The position numbers and the translations under genes were made by a program. From Synaphobranchus kaupii (Eukaryota; Chordata; Actinopteri; Anguilliformes; Synaphobranchidae), in NCBI GenBank assembly GCA_029718625.1, contig CM056376.1:116967307-117031306 (forward strand): 64,000 nucleotides of DNA, written 5' to 3'. The notes beneath the pieces are model-generated. The model was given only the letters and a program-made list of their open reading frames with translations, did no database searches and had not been told where the DNA came from. Below, piece after piece: positions 22,292-33,950 of this stretch (the stretch's first letter is position 1; the number at the start of each line of letters is the position of its first letter).

Positions 22292-22772
22292 TTCACTCAG
22301 GTGAATCTATTTTCGATTACCAACACAAAAGACTAGCAGCTGGCCTAAAAACACAAAGCAAGTTAACAACTGACCGCTAATGCTGCAATTTACATCAACT
22401 AAACAGTGACTACGCTACAAACAGTTCAATTAACTAACGCACAGCTGAAGCCGAATGAAAAGACGACACTTAGCCTATCCGACGGTAGATTATTGACAAC
22501 GCTGGTCTGATTGCACTCTGAAGTAGGAATGCAAAACACGCTATATATTCACTCAGGTGAATCTATTTTCGATTAGCAACACAAAAGACTAGCAGCTGGC
22601 CTAAAAACACAAAGCAAGTTAACAACTGACCGCTAATGCTGCAATTTACATCAGCTAAATAGTGACTACGCTACAAACAGTTCAATTAACTAACGCACAG
22701 CTGAAACCGAATGAAAAGACGACACTTAGCCTATCCGACGGTAGATTATTGACAACGCTGGTCTGATTGCAC
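22292..22772 (-). repeat. 256-bp tandem repeat in the LINE 5' region
   Basis: A unit starting (plus strand) 'ttcactcaggtgaatctatt' at 22292 repeats at 22548, a period of 256 bases. The two copies are nearly identical through 'gtctgattgcactctga'. Since the LINE runs on the minus strand, these units form its 5' untranslated region, where several LINE families carry tandem promoter monomers. The outermost unit is cut at the insertion boundary, so the number of units in the source element is unknown. Confidence 0.75.
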
Positions 22773-22777
22773 TCTGA

Positions 22778-23345
22778 CCCTGGCCTACACTGCAGCCAAT
22801 AGGACAGGCCCCGCCTACCTGCAGGACTTAATCCAGAACTATGTTCCTGCTCGACCACTTCGCTCTTCTACAGCAGGGTGACTCGCACTTCCCCCCCTCC
22901 GTGTCAACGGCTCTCGCTCGTCCCGACAGCGGAGTTTTTCCACCTTAGCTCCTCAGTGGTGGAATGAACTTCCCATTCCCTACGTTCTACTTGAACCCTG
23001 CCTGCATTCCGTCGAGGCCTGAAGACACACCTCTTCAGACTCCACCTTGACTGATATTCTAACCTAGGAATATCAGTTCCCTGTGTTTACTAGTTCCCTG
23101 TGTTTTCCTGTCTGTTTGTTATAGTTTATAATAGTATTTAGAATAGAAGTGTAGTATAGCTGATTTACCCACAGCTTACTGTGAACTACAGCCAACGATC
23201 ATTACTAGGGATAGCTGCTACATTATGGGAAGGATGTGCTTTGTCTTGTCTGTTCCGTAGTGATCTTGATGATGTCTCTGTATGCACTTATTGTACGTCG
23301 CTTTGGATAAAAGTGTCTGCTAAATGAATGTAATGTAATGTAATG
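22778..23345 (+). mobile_element. L2-clade LINE fragment, second half of the interrupted copy
   Basis: The segment resumes the plus-strand L2 reading cut at 18948: TGPAYLQDLIQNYVPARPLRS, then WNELPIP and PAFRRGLKTHLFRLHL with stop. A one-base loss after 'gctcttctacagcaggg' and a short deletion around 22984 break the frame. The 3' untranslated tail ends with 'gctttggataaaagtgtctg' and ATTGTAATG-type repeats to about 23345. Its RRGLKTHLF ending is intact, unlike the inserted antisense copy. Confidence 0.85.
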
Positions 23346-24830
23346 TAAGTATCATTGCCTAACCTAGCTAATTAAAAGAATATGGGCCTAATTTCCTGCA
23401 GTGCACACAGAGTACAGGAGAGGATGTATAATGAGGTCAGACCATAGCTCAAAGTGTTGAAATGTGATGTTCCACGACCAAATAATGTATCAAATTCCTT
23501 TTAAAGTACCTTTTGGGTTAGTTGCAGGGTTAAAATCATTTCATATGTTGAATGTATTCCTTAATAACAACAATACAGCTAGGTATGCTGGGAAATCAGA
23601 AGCAGAAGGTGAGTGCGATGTTTGGCCTGACTCAATGAATGCCCTCACACCCCCAAGGACTTTGTCTACCTTCCAGTCCCAAAAAAACATGACCGTATGC
23701 AAAAAATATGGAAGAAGTTTCACCAAAGGCTCCCAGGGTCTGGAAGGATGAAGTGGTGCTTATCACTGGGTTGACAGAAAGGGGCAGAATCGCGGAAGTA
23801 AATAATAATATGGAATAAATAAAATAGAGAAAACTGTAAAGAGACTATGACTCTCTGTTCTTCTCACCATTACTCTGGTATACAGTAGCTATGCCCAGTC
23901 AGCCTTGAAAAGGGGTTTGTGATTTGGAAGTCTAAATTGGGGAATTGAAAATAAAAAATGGCTTTTGTCTAAGAATTCTGACAAAGAATGACAAAAATTG
24001 TACATAGGTCCTTCTCCTTATGAGGGAAAAAAAGGACCCCCAACTTCCACCATATAGAAGTTTCTGCAATATAAAATATTTTTTATCTTTTCAAACTTGG
24101 CATATTGATAGAGGCTAGGTTGAAATGCGACACTGAGTGATTTTGGCACTGATTTTCCACTTCATTTGAATTTTCAGTGTTTAAACAAGCATTTAAACAT
24201 GTTTAACAACTTTACATTACTGTTTTTTTGCTATTTTTCTATTATTGTTTTTGTTGTTATTGTTGTTATTATTATCTAGTGAAGAAAAAAGCACACAACT
24301 CTGCAATCTGACAGCTGAGTGATGTCATTAGAATATTTAGCAGCATTCTAAGCTCTCTCCATGGTAAACTCTTCAAAAGCTCATCTTAATTCAACATATC
24401 ACATAATCAGTGTTCACCTCAGTCTATGATTTAACAGTGATCTCATCCACCAGAACAAAGATTTACGATTGAAGACTTCCTGGCTGTGGGTATGAAGTAT
24501 GTTGTTAATATAAGTTTTAAATTTAGAACATGTGGGATGTGGTATATGTGTAATATAAACATAATATAGATTCTGCACAGCTGTGTTAACTTGGATTGAC
24601 TAGCACATATACAGTACACTTGCAAGAGGGAGGACAGGATGTCTCTATGACAGCTAGTGCCATTCAGGGAGATAGAAAGATAATTATTATGCTGCAAATA
24701 AATTAAAATGACCAAATCAATTTTCAAGGTCTGGCTCTTTGTTAAGATCAATTGACAATTCAAAGGAATAAAAATATATTATTACTCAAATTTTGTCTAG
24801 CCCTTCTCGATGTTCAGTATACAAAGGCAC
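23346..24830. other. Intergenic, no gene seen
   Basis: AT-rich sequence without supported genes. 24225-24275 holds TTATTG/TTG trinucleotide simple sequence. The frames at 23464-23751 lie opposite each other on both strands and show no family resemblance. Confidence 0.4.
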
Positions 24831-24954
24831 ATAGGGGTCAATATACTAAAGGTTTGCGTGTACAGAAACACATGTAAAACTGTTACCACCTGCAATCAAT
24901 TGTCCGAGGAGATCAACTAACGAGGTGTAAAGAGGATTGCGTGGGCTAAAATGG

Positions 24955-25065
24955 AAAGATAAGTTGATTTCTCATTTTTGCAGGTTTACCTGAATGAATA
25001 TGCAAAAAAGTCTACTACCCTACGTTATTTCGCGAAATAGTGGGAGGAGGTCATGCAAATATATT
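24955..25065 (+). repeat. Dispersed repeat, plus copy
   Basis: The phrase 'ccctacgttatttcgcgaaa' and the following 'gtgggaggaggtcatgcaaa' recur in reverse complement at 37495-37600, together with flanking 'tgaatatgcaaa' and 'gttgattt'. Two copies in opposite orientation mark a transposable element whose ends I could not define. Confidence 0.6.
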
Positions 25066-26626
25066 ACTTTAGCAGGGAGCAACGTACACACACAATTGAT
25101 AAAATTAGGGCATTGTGACACGTAGGCGACGTGCGTGTTTAGCTAATGCTCAAAACACACAAAAAGAGAGTTTGTGGATACATCATGAACAGTAAGAATA
25201 AATACATTTTTAATCATAAAGCAAATCGTGTTACAGAATACAAGAGTAACTAGTATTTGAATCAAACAAGTAATACAACATCTATTATAACAAACAGTCA
25301 ATAACAAATTAAATAAAAACGTTATCAAATAAAAACCCATCATCAGGTGAAAATGTGATTTTATGTGTCACTAACGACACGGGTAGTAAGTAGCCTATAG
25401 TTACCATCGTTTCAGTCCTGACAAACATGTGTAACTCCCGGTAGAAAGTAAGAGACATCCAGTGAAACCGTTTGTCTTAAACCACCAGCTTGTTCAGTGT
25501 AACATTAATCTAAAATAACAGGATTTATTTATTTTTCCCATTCATTAAATAATTTTTCACTGGCAACATTGCTGCCAGTCTTTTGACCATTTTCTTACAG
25601 TTTGACCACTCCAAACATGCAAAATCTCTCATTTAAATATGGCTGTTTGCGGCCGGAGTAATTTGCGTAATGACTCTTAGTTGATCACCTGCAAAGTGTG
25701 AAATGTTAGCACTTGCAAATACTTTGGCTGTACCTGCAAAATAACAGCCCTTATTTGGGATCTTAGTAAATGATAGTGTTAGTCGCTTGTCACCCCAGTG
25801 CATTATCCACCAGAAAGCTGTTTTAATATGAGCTTCGAGGGCCACATCTGGCCCTGTTTATCATTAGAGGTGTGAAACATGGATGGGGGATTTGTAACAA
25901 AGCCCAGGAGTCATTCATGGCCAGTGAGGGTCTCAGGTCAGCCTCATCTCCCCAGAAGCCATTCTTATGCTCCTTGTTTCACTTGAAGGAAAATTCTTGC
26001 ATTTATGCCTACAAACTTTTACATTTGTACAATATGCACATATTAAGTTTTATTTTAGTAATGAGCATTACACTTTTCCCTTATTGTGTTCTACCTTAGT
26101 TATACTTAATTTGTATGTGAGATGGTCAATATATTACATTTATTTAATTTCACCACATTACGGTTTTCACATATATATTCCTTTATTTAGTATTTTCCTT
26201 CTTCTATTTCCTATTTGATTCCTCAAACATACTTGAAGAGGTGGCACACTTGACACAATATTATGAGAGTGGCGTAGGTGGCTAGGAGGGTGTCTAACTA
26301 CAGGCTCTGATATGCCATTTGCTAATCATCCTCCTAGTGTCTGAGGTTTTGACTCAACATGTCTGCTGCCTCATTTAAACCAATGTAATAAAGGCTTATG
26401 CAGAAGTGGTGTAAGAGTTACACTCTTTAGCAGATAAAATAGAGCATATTCCTCTTATCAATTTTCTGCACAAGGTCAAACAGATTTCAGAGGAATTTTT
26501 CCAGGATTTCTATCCTAAACCCCGCCCACGCAACTCCATGGAGGGCAAGAAACATGTCTGAGCGCAGACAACAAAATGTCAAGCAAAGATAAAATTTAAA
26601 TAACATCTTTAACAGGCATTGTTCTA
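25066..26626. other. Intergenic, no gene seen
   Basis: Very AT-rich single-copy-looking sequence. 25640-25870 may be the remainder of the repeat whose core lies at 24955-25065, but no matching boundary was found. No gene is supported. Confidence 0.35.
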
Positions 26627-27138
26627 CACTGCCTGGCCAAAAAAAAAATCGCACACTCTAATATTTCATTGGACCGCCTTCAGCTTTGATTACGGCACGC
26701 ATTCGTCGTGGCATTGTTTCAACAACCTTATGCAACGTCACAACATTTATTTTCGTCCAGAGTTAATTTTTGGCCGAGATTTTGTATTGACGACGGGAGA
26801 GTCAAACCACTCCGTAAAGTCTTCTCCAGCACACCCCAAAGACTTTCAGTGGGGTTAAGGTCAGGACTCTGGTGGCCAATTCATGTGTGAAAATGATTCC
26901 TCATGCTCCCTGAACCACTCTTTCACAATTTGAGCCCGATGAATCTTGGCATTGTCGTTCTGGAATATGCCCATTGATTCAGGTACTCAGCTGACTTCAT
27001 TTTATTGCTGCATAATGTTGCTGAGCCTAGACCTGACAAATTGAAGCAACCCCAGATCATAACACTGCCTCCAGAGGCTTGTACAGTGGGCACTATGCAT
27101 GACGGGTGCAACGGCGACTTTTTTTTGGCCAGGCAGTG
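26627..27138 (-). mobile_element. Non-autonomous Tc1 element, copy 1
   Basis: The ends CACTGCCTGGCCAAAAAAAA (26627) and its complement GGCCAGGCAGTG (to 27138) form a terminal inverted repeat flanked by TA on both sides (26625-26626 and 27139-27140), the Tc1/mariner signature. On the minus strand the body encodes only the C-terminal part of a Tc1 transposase ([20 protein letters not shown] onward). The N-terminal DNA-binding and first catalytic regions are gone. A deletion of about 25-30 bases, relative to copy 2, removes the second catalytic aspartate region near 26977. Length is 512 bp. Confidence 0.9.
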
Positions 27139-29867
27139 TATATGGATGGTAACAGTAATTAGGCAGTGTTATAACAATTAAATAAAGGCTATCCCGCATG
27201 GTTAGGTCAAAGCTTATAAGAGAGAAGGTGCTCTCAATATGGAAGAGTGCATAAAGAAAAATGTACCTGGGCTCATCAAACAGACTGCCCAGAGTACACT
27301 GGATCACTCACAATAGAATGAAACACATTTATTAAATACGACTGACGTGCTGTATTTAATAAAATTATTAGTGTACAAATGACACAATAACTTAACAAAT
27401 TGGCACATGGGGAAACATTAGACAAAGAAAAAGCACCTATTGCGACTACATGTTCTAGAGGGAAAATTTATTGACTTATTATATTGACCGCATTTCGTAT
27501 CATTGACTTGCATTGAAAACCATGAATAAATTTAATTCATTCATTAGCTAGTTACTATCACTCTAAATTGAGTAAATGAAACTAGCTGGCTAGCTAGCTA
27601 GTTAAAAATAGTAATTAAAATGGTGATGTTTATTATAGCCAGCAAACTAGAACATCATTTTCTTGGAAAGAAAATGGAATTTGAAAATTTGTTTGATGTT
27701 CCTCGCAGTGGAATCTCTAGGAGAGGGGCTGGGGTTATACAGTATAAAGCCTGTGGTCCTTTTTTTTCTTTTTTCAGTTTGCCATACTATTAAAAGTGTA
27801 AATATGTATGTAATGTCTGTCCATGTAAATATTTTGCAGTGGTTTTTGGGCTTGCCTGGAAGTCATTGTAAATAAACGTGGGTAAACTGACTGTTTCCTG
27901 CCACTCTGCTGCTGCAACAACCAGAGGCAGGACATTGAGGACACCCACACAATCTTCTTCTGAGAAGGTTCATTCTTTCAGAAAGAAAATTAATTAAATC
28001 CCTGTTGTTGATTAAATACAAATATTTGCAAAAGCATACATTCTTGTTTCTCCAGATTGAGGGTACCTGCTTTTTTAGATTTATATTTCTAAAGATGAAC
28101 ACAGTAATTCAGGCAAAAGCTGAATCAAACAACATATGAAATGATCCTTGGAATCATGGATGTAGATTCCGGGGGTGTCAGGTCCCTCCCAACTTTGGGA
28201 AAACATCAAATTTCCCCCCCAATATTATCTTGTTATATTGTGTGGTACTGTTAGAGTCACTCCCAAAAAAATCAAATTGAAATGAGATCTACTGTATGTC
28301 CTTGCTTGGAATCTAGAATTAACAATTAACCTCCCAATGGTTTTAAACGATATCTCCACTGGTAAATTTAAATATTTCCTCAGCTTTCTTGTACTGTACC
28401 AAAACCTAAAACAAAACAAAAGACAAAATAAATAATTTATTTAAACAAGAACAATATACACTATATGCTGTCTGAGACACATTAAGATTAAGATTGGAAT
28501 TTCTCTAGCCTACCCTGAAATAACTTGACCGTATTCAATATGAACCTGCATGTATATGATTCAGGAACGCTACAGCATGAATACAGCCAAGCTTCATGAG
28601 TCTGTCCAAATGTGAGTGCTTCCTTCCGTTCATGCAGTATGCACATAAAGTACATGGCTGCAGCTTAGAAGAGACAGAAAAAAAGGTGTCTGAATCCAAG
28701 GTGAATCAAGGCAATCAACATAGCCTGCGCCCAGCTGGGTTTCGTGAGAGTACTGAATGAGCTGTACTGAGCCATTGAGTTCACAGGACATGCTTTCATT
28801 GTATTGCCACAGTTTGTGCATACAGAGAATAACCTCGCCGCACCCACCATGCCTAAGATCTGTCTGACATACCTGCAGGAAAGACAAGTCTGTGCGTGGC
28901 TGCCAGAATGGATTTCTGCAGGTGGAGGGAGGAGGTTTTGCCAGAATGGATGTTGCGCGGCGTGGCAGGACAGCACTCATCACATCCGAGTCATCTGCCA
29001 GTGCAGGTGGGGAGGTTTTGAGAAGGGTGGCCCACCCACAGCTGCCTCTGCAAGCCTAACCGATCCCGGGGCCAGCTGGAGGACAGGTCATTCTGATCTG
29101 AGTGCTGAGGGACAGAGGGATATAAATCACTCCCACAGAACATTTCCTACTTTCTGACAATGACCACTTTCTCACCATACCTACATATGTGTACACTTAA
29201 TTATCATGTTCCTTCTTTTACAAGATACCTGTACATGACTAAAACACAGAAATAAAAGAAACGGCTCACTGCACCTGGACATCCATTTTCCTCAATTTCA
29301 GACACTGAGAACAACATAGGTGTGTTCTTCTGTTCTCCCCTCTTCCTGCAAGTACCTTTACATCCACGACAGTGAACAGACATAGGGGAAGAGCTCCTAT
29401 GTAATTCCAGGCAGCCTCCAGACACAAACCTGTTCAAGTATCAGACATGATTAGAAGTGATCTATTGCTCATTGATCCCTCTGTTGTCAATATGTGACTC
29501 CTAGCTCCAATGTGGGGCTTGAAAAACTGTTTCAGTTCATTGCTTGGTTGTAAGCTGCCTACATGTAGGTTCAATGGTACATGTAGCCATACCCACACAT
29601 GTTTGAAAAGAAAATGTTACAACTAGCATAGATTTTGTATTGTTAATTACCACACTTATAAGCATTAAATGCTGTATCAAACTATGTCTTTGTTTGTAAT
29701 TGTATGTAATACAGTGTTAATGCAGTAAAGAAATTGCACATTTTGATTTGGAGAAATGTAAAAGATTTACCTTGAAACATGCAAGAACAGCATAGCATAT
29801 ATAATACATAGCATACTTTCATGTATAAAACGCGCTCATTCAGTATAAGAAATTCCTTAAGAAAATA
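27139..29867. other. Intergenic, no gene seen
   Basis: No supported gene. 27575-27610 has GCTA-rich simple sequence. 28620-29160 is less AT-rich, with open frames on both strands and no domain similarity; it could be an unrecognised repeat or regulatory sequence. Confidence 0.35.
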
Positions 29868-30348
29868 CACTGCCCGGCCAAAAAAAAAGTCGCACACTAA
29901 TATTTTGTTGGACCGCCTTTAGCTTTGATTATGGCGTGCATTCGTCGTGGCATTGTTTCGACAACCTTATGCAACGTCACAACATTTATTTCCATCCAGA
30001 CTTGCATAAATTTTTGGCCGAGATCTTGTATTGACTTTCAATGGGGTTAAGGTCAGGACTCTGGTGGCCAATTCATGTGTGAAAATGATTCCTCATGCTC
30101 CCTGAACCACTCTTTCACAATTTGAGCCCGATGAATCTTGGCATTGTCGTCCTGGAATATGCCCATTGATGGGATAACCTGGTCATTCAGTACATTCAGG
30201 TACTCAGCTGACTTCATTTTATTGCTGCATAACGTTGCTGAGCCTAGACCTAACCAATTGAAGCAACCCCAGATCATAACACTGCCTCCAGAGGCTTGTA
30301 CAGTGGGCACTATGCATGACTGATGCAACTGCAACTTTTTTTTTGGCC
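29868..30348 (-). mobile_element. Non-autonomous Tc1 element, copy 2 (one end lost)
   Basis: The left end CACTGCCCGGCCAAAAAAAA follows TA at 29866-29867 and matches copy 1. On the minus strand 30330-30060 encodes the transposase C-terminal part with FQDDNAKIH (second catalytic D) and NWPPES. The body joins the terminal repeat directly upstream of CIVPTVQ, exactly as in copy 1. It retains sequence missing in copy 1 but lacks the stretch found in copy 1 at about 26788-26840. The right terminal repeat stops at GGCC (30348), two bases before the next element. Confidence 0.85.
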
Positions 30349-30350
30349 CT

Positions 30351-31086
30351 CTTAAAGGAGCTATATGTAACATTGACACAGAGCGTTTAAAATGGGTACT
30401 GCAGTCCAAATTCACAATATTGGAGAAAATTGTCTCCGCCCACCCCCTCCTCCCCAGACTCGAAGCTCACGCGGGTTGGCAGGTTGAGGACACTGAACGA
30501 ACACGAGCGCAACATTATATTTGAGACGAGCTTATTCTATTTTGACAATGACAAGCGATGACGAGTCCTACACTGTAAGTTGATCAGCTAATGTATACGT
30601 TTGCAATTTATTTATTGTTTGCAAATTATAAACCAGCTCATGTGGATTTTTTATAACTCTGTCAATGTTAGCTAGATGCATGGCTGGCTATGTTTACGGT
30701 CACACAGATATAAGCTAACGTTAGGTATGTTTAGCTAGTAACTATATACATATATATATTTAAATCTTTAGCTAGCTAGCTAAATGAAAACGATGTTGAA
30801 CTTAGCTGAGGCATTCGTAAATCGGCTGTCGGAGTGCCGGAGTACATCTGGTTGTTCGTAATGGGCAGTGGGCGGAGTCAACTCTGAGAATCGTGAATCA
30901 CACAGGCCAAAACAAATACAGACGTTCCGACCCGGAATGGAAATTTCAAAGGAGAACATACTGGCTGTAGCATTATTGTCGGACAAGCCAGTATTTCGAC
31001 TTAGCATGTTTCCTTAATCTCTGATGACATATCATGGTCATTTTACGATTTAGTACAGTAAATTTGTTACATATAGCTCCTTTAAG
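30351..31086. mobile_element. MITE with TTAA-type ends (piggyBac/Kolobok-like)
   Basis: The termini CTTAAAGGAGCTATATGTAA (from 30351) and its exact reverse complement (to 31086) form a perfect 21-bp inverted repeat. They can be read as C-TTAA-AGGAGCTATATGTAAC, which fits a TTAA target duplication as used by piggyBac and Kolobok elements. The 736-bp interior has no transposase and contains TAGCTA-rich sequence (30770-30785). Similar termini occur as a common repeat in fish. It sits at the point where the right end of Tc1 copy 2 is missing, so its arrival or a linked deletion may have removed that end. Confidence 0.75.
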
Positions 31087-33243
31087 AATAATATATGAAT
31101 TTACCTTAAAATACCTAATTTCTGAATATGAACCAAGGGGCCAAGACTGGGCTTTCGTTTTGAAGCTCACTTCCTGGTAGGGCTGGGAGCAGCCATTGTG
31201 CCATTGCTCAGTAGCACCACTACGGTTGGCTCCAGTATAGGTCTTTCACCATGTAAGTCAATGGCAGCAATGTGGTCAAAATACTCAGTCAATAAATTTT
31301 TCACACAAAAAAATGTAATTGCAATATGTGCCTTTCCTTCATCTAATGCCTCTGCATGTGCTGATTATTTTTAATATTGTGTCATTTGAACTGGGTATTA
31401 ACATTTGTTCAGGACCAATCAGAGAGACAGGTTGAGTCCTGGGGTCACTGGCATAGATAGGTTCTATAGGGTTCTCACTGCCCTCACTCGGAGGGGCGGG
31501 ACCAGAAGGGGGAGACAACAATCATTGGTCTAAAACGCGCCCTGGCGACTTCGGGCCTTTATACAGTCTATGCTTGGGACAGGGAGACACGCCGTATTAA
31601 GTTGATGGAAAACATCCCTTAGTAGCCTACCGTGAACAAGCTGTTGTTTTGGGGACACAGTTCGTAACATAATAAATTGACTGCCTTGTCGCTCATCTTC
31701 AACAAGTTTTTCATCACATATTCATTTTGGAGCGAGCTATGATGCGTCTACTACCAAAAAATAATACTGTTTCGTGAGCTGAGAGACAGCAGGGGATGTT
31801 GCAGCTACATTACAGGCCCAGCGTCTCGGAGCAAGCAGCCAAACAAACTGTGGGTTAAGTATCTGAAATCAATTGCTCCATACCTGTATAACCTTATCAA
31901 TTTAGATATTAATTTAGCTATTCCACCCCCTCCCGTACGCAATCGCCGTACTCCCGCTTAGCAATGCCGGGTTAGCTAGCTAGCAAGCTAACGATAGCTC
32001 AGGGAAAGTTGTTTTAACATTTAGCTAGCAAGCTAACGATAGCTTATGGCAAGCCCTTTCAATTTAATTCCTTAAAGTCATCCTTGCTGGCTGATCATAT
32101 AAGTTGGCTAGCTAGCTACCATGATTGCCTAGCTAACGTTAATAACGTTAGTCAGCTGCTCCAACTAGAACCCTAACCGGACATTTCTACGCCTGGATAA
32201 TTTTTTTTAGGTCCCGAAAATTAAGAAAATGTGCGGGGAATAGAGCCAAAGTGTTAGCGGTATGTTTGTATTGGCTCAATATGGGGATGTTTAAAATAAA
32301 ACCAGTAATTTATCGGAAGAGAATACGGAGTCTGCGTTTGTAAATGTTTGCAATGTTTGTGATTAGGTTACAAGATGCAGATGAAAGTTAATGCCTGCTA
32401 CGATGTAATATAGGCTACTATGCTTTAGCTAGCATGTGAACCCACTAACCTACAATGCCGACTTTATCTGGAAGTTTTCAGAACGGGATTTCATGCTGTG
32501 GAAAACCGTGACAGACTACTCTGTCACAGTCGAGTTAATTAAGTTAGCCAAAAAGACGGTGGTGGTTTGCTCATTTAAGACTATGGGGACAGCTTTCTAC
32601 CTTTCTAGTGGCGCTAGGGACATTTATAATAAAAGTAGTCTTGTCAAGATGCAGTTTGTACAAACAGGCGGCGAAAAAGACTTCCGGAGCTTCAATTCGG
32701 TTTTTACGAGGCTGTAGTCTATGATATGAACCAGGCAAGATTCATAGTAAAAACGTACATTGGGTTCAAAATCCATATGCTGTAACATATATTTTTAATA
32801 TAATGCTTATAAAAGACTAAAAACGATGTTCATATATGTGCACGGATATCCCCTATGAAATTCATGTGTGCTTTTTTAGTAAAAAAGTGGCCATAATCAT
32901 ACACAGAGGTCATCATAACTTCTTGTGAAAAAAGACACAGGAAGCACTAATGTTGTTATGCCAGATTTAACATGTTGCCCATCTTAGAATCATACTGTAT
33001 TTTTTCATATGGGTATCCCAAATTCCCAATGAAAGGCAATGGGAAAAGTGAGGGACTCCCAAGCTCAGGGTAGTGATGGAAGCAGATATGCTGAAGGACG
33101 GCTAGCCGATGACACAAATGTGGCAGGATTGGTCACAATGTGTGACATTTCAGAGCTGGCTAATCTCTCTGTCACCTCCCTGACAGCCAGGCACATTGTT
33201 AACTCAAAGTCCAATTTCCTTACACGTGTGTGACAGGTCAAAT
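31087..33243. other. Intergenic, probable decayed MITEs, no gene
   Basis: 31140-31575 ends in 'tttatacagtctatg', a phrase also found at 41228-41244, suggesting a dispersed element. 31970-32130 has GCTAGC/CTAACG-rich repetitive text, including a direct repeat of 'agctagcaagctaacgatag' near 31975 and 32023. The frame at 32436-32717 (93 codons) has no recognisable similarity and is not called. Confidence 0.35.
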
Positions 33244-33261
33244 GGGGGGGGGGGGGGGGGT
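33244..33261. repeat. Poly-G tract
   Basis: An uninterrupted run of about 18 G. A similar run occurs at about 40432-40449. Length is likely variable and prone to assembly error. Confidence 0.9.
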
Positions 33262-33945
33262 TGATGTTTTTAATAGCTATTTTTTCGGGGGGTGCGAGTG
33301 CTGAGGAGGGGAGGATAGCGGTGGGGGGAAGGGAGTTTAATTTATAAAATAACAAAAGGGTAAGCCTGGACCTGATCTGAGGAGCCCCTTGGAAAGCTTT
33401 GGGCATTGGTGGAGTAGCCCCCTACAGTAATGTAAGCCAGCTGTGCACCACGTCAGGTCACTGGAGGCTTCATTATACATGTACTATAATTCTTTGTTTC
33501 CCTGCCTGACATAGAGTGAATAATGGTACAACAGATCTCTCAATGGGCTACGAACACCAAGCCAGGAAGGGAGGCCTGCTGCAGAACTGCATGTGATCTC
33601 ATCCAGCTCCACATTTATGGCCCTCATAGAGCTCATGCCTGCCATGGACTCTGTTTGCTTTTGCAAGATATGCGATTCAGAACGACACACATGGCACCAA
33701 CACACATGGTTCACAACTTGCTTTTTTTTTTGACAAGCATACATTTGTGATGTGTTATTGTGTGTAGTTTTGTATTCTCGTGTCTTGTGTCTTCTTTTTT
33801 GTATAACTTTGTTGTTTTTACTCTGTACTGCTTGTTATTGTGCTGTTTCTTTGCTTTGACCTGCCAAGGGACTACAGATGCAAATTAGGTTGCAGCTACA
33901 ATCTGGTACGGTGCATCAAATGGTGTCATTTATGTTTGAACTGTA

Positions 33946-33950
33946 CATTG
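33946..33950. other. Target site duplication CATTG (left)
   Basis: CATTG directly precedes the TG start of the solo LTR and recurs exactly at 35273-35277 after its CA end. Confidence 0.85.

Larger units (their letters stand above)
18949..22772 (-). mobile_element. L2-clade LINE, near full length, inserted antisense
   Basis: The element lies on the minus strand. Its 3' tail is at 18949-19010, with the widespread fish L2 tail 'gctttggataaaagcgtctg' when read in sense, ending in short ATTAC repeats. ORF2 spans about 22128-19206 with endonuclease and reverse transcriptase. The 5' part (22292-22772) contains two units of a 256-bp tandem repeat. It interrupts a plus-strand L2 fragment between 18948 and 22778. 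TCTGA occurs on both sides (18944-18948 and 22773-22777) and could be a 5-bp target duplication, although TCTGA is also the natural end of its own 5' repeat unit. Confidence 0.85.
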
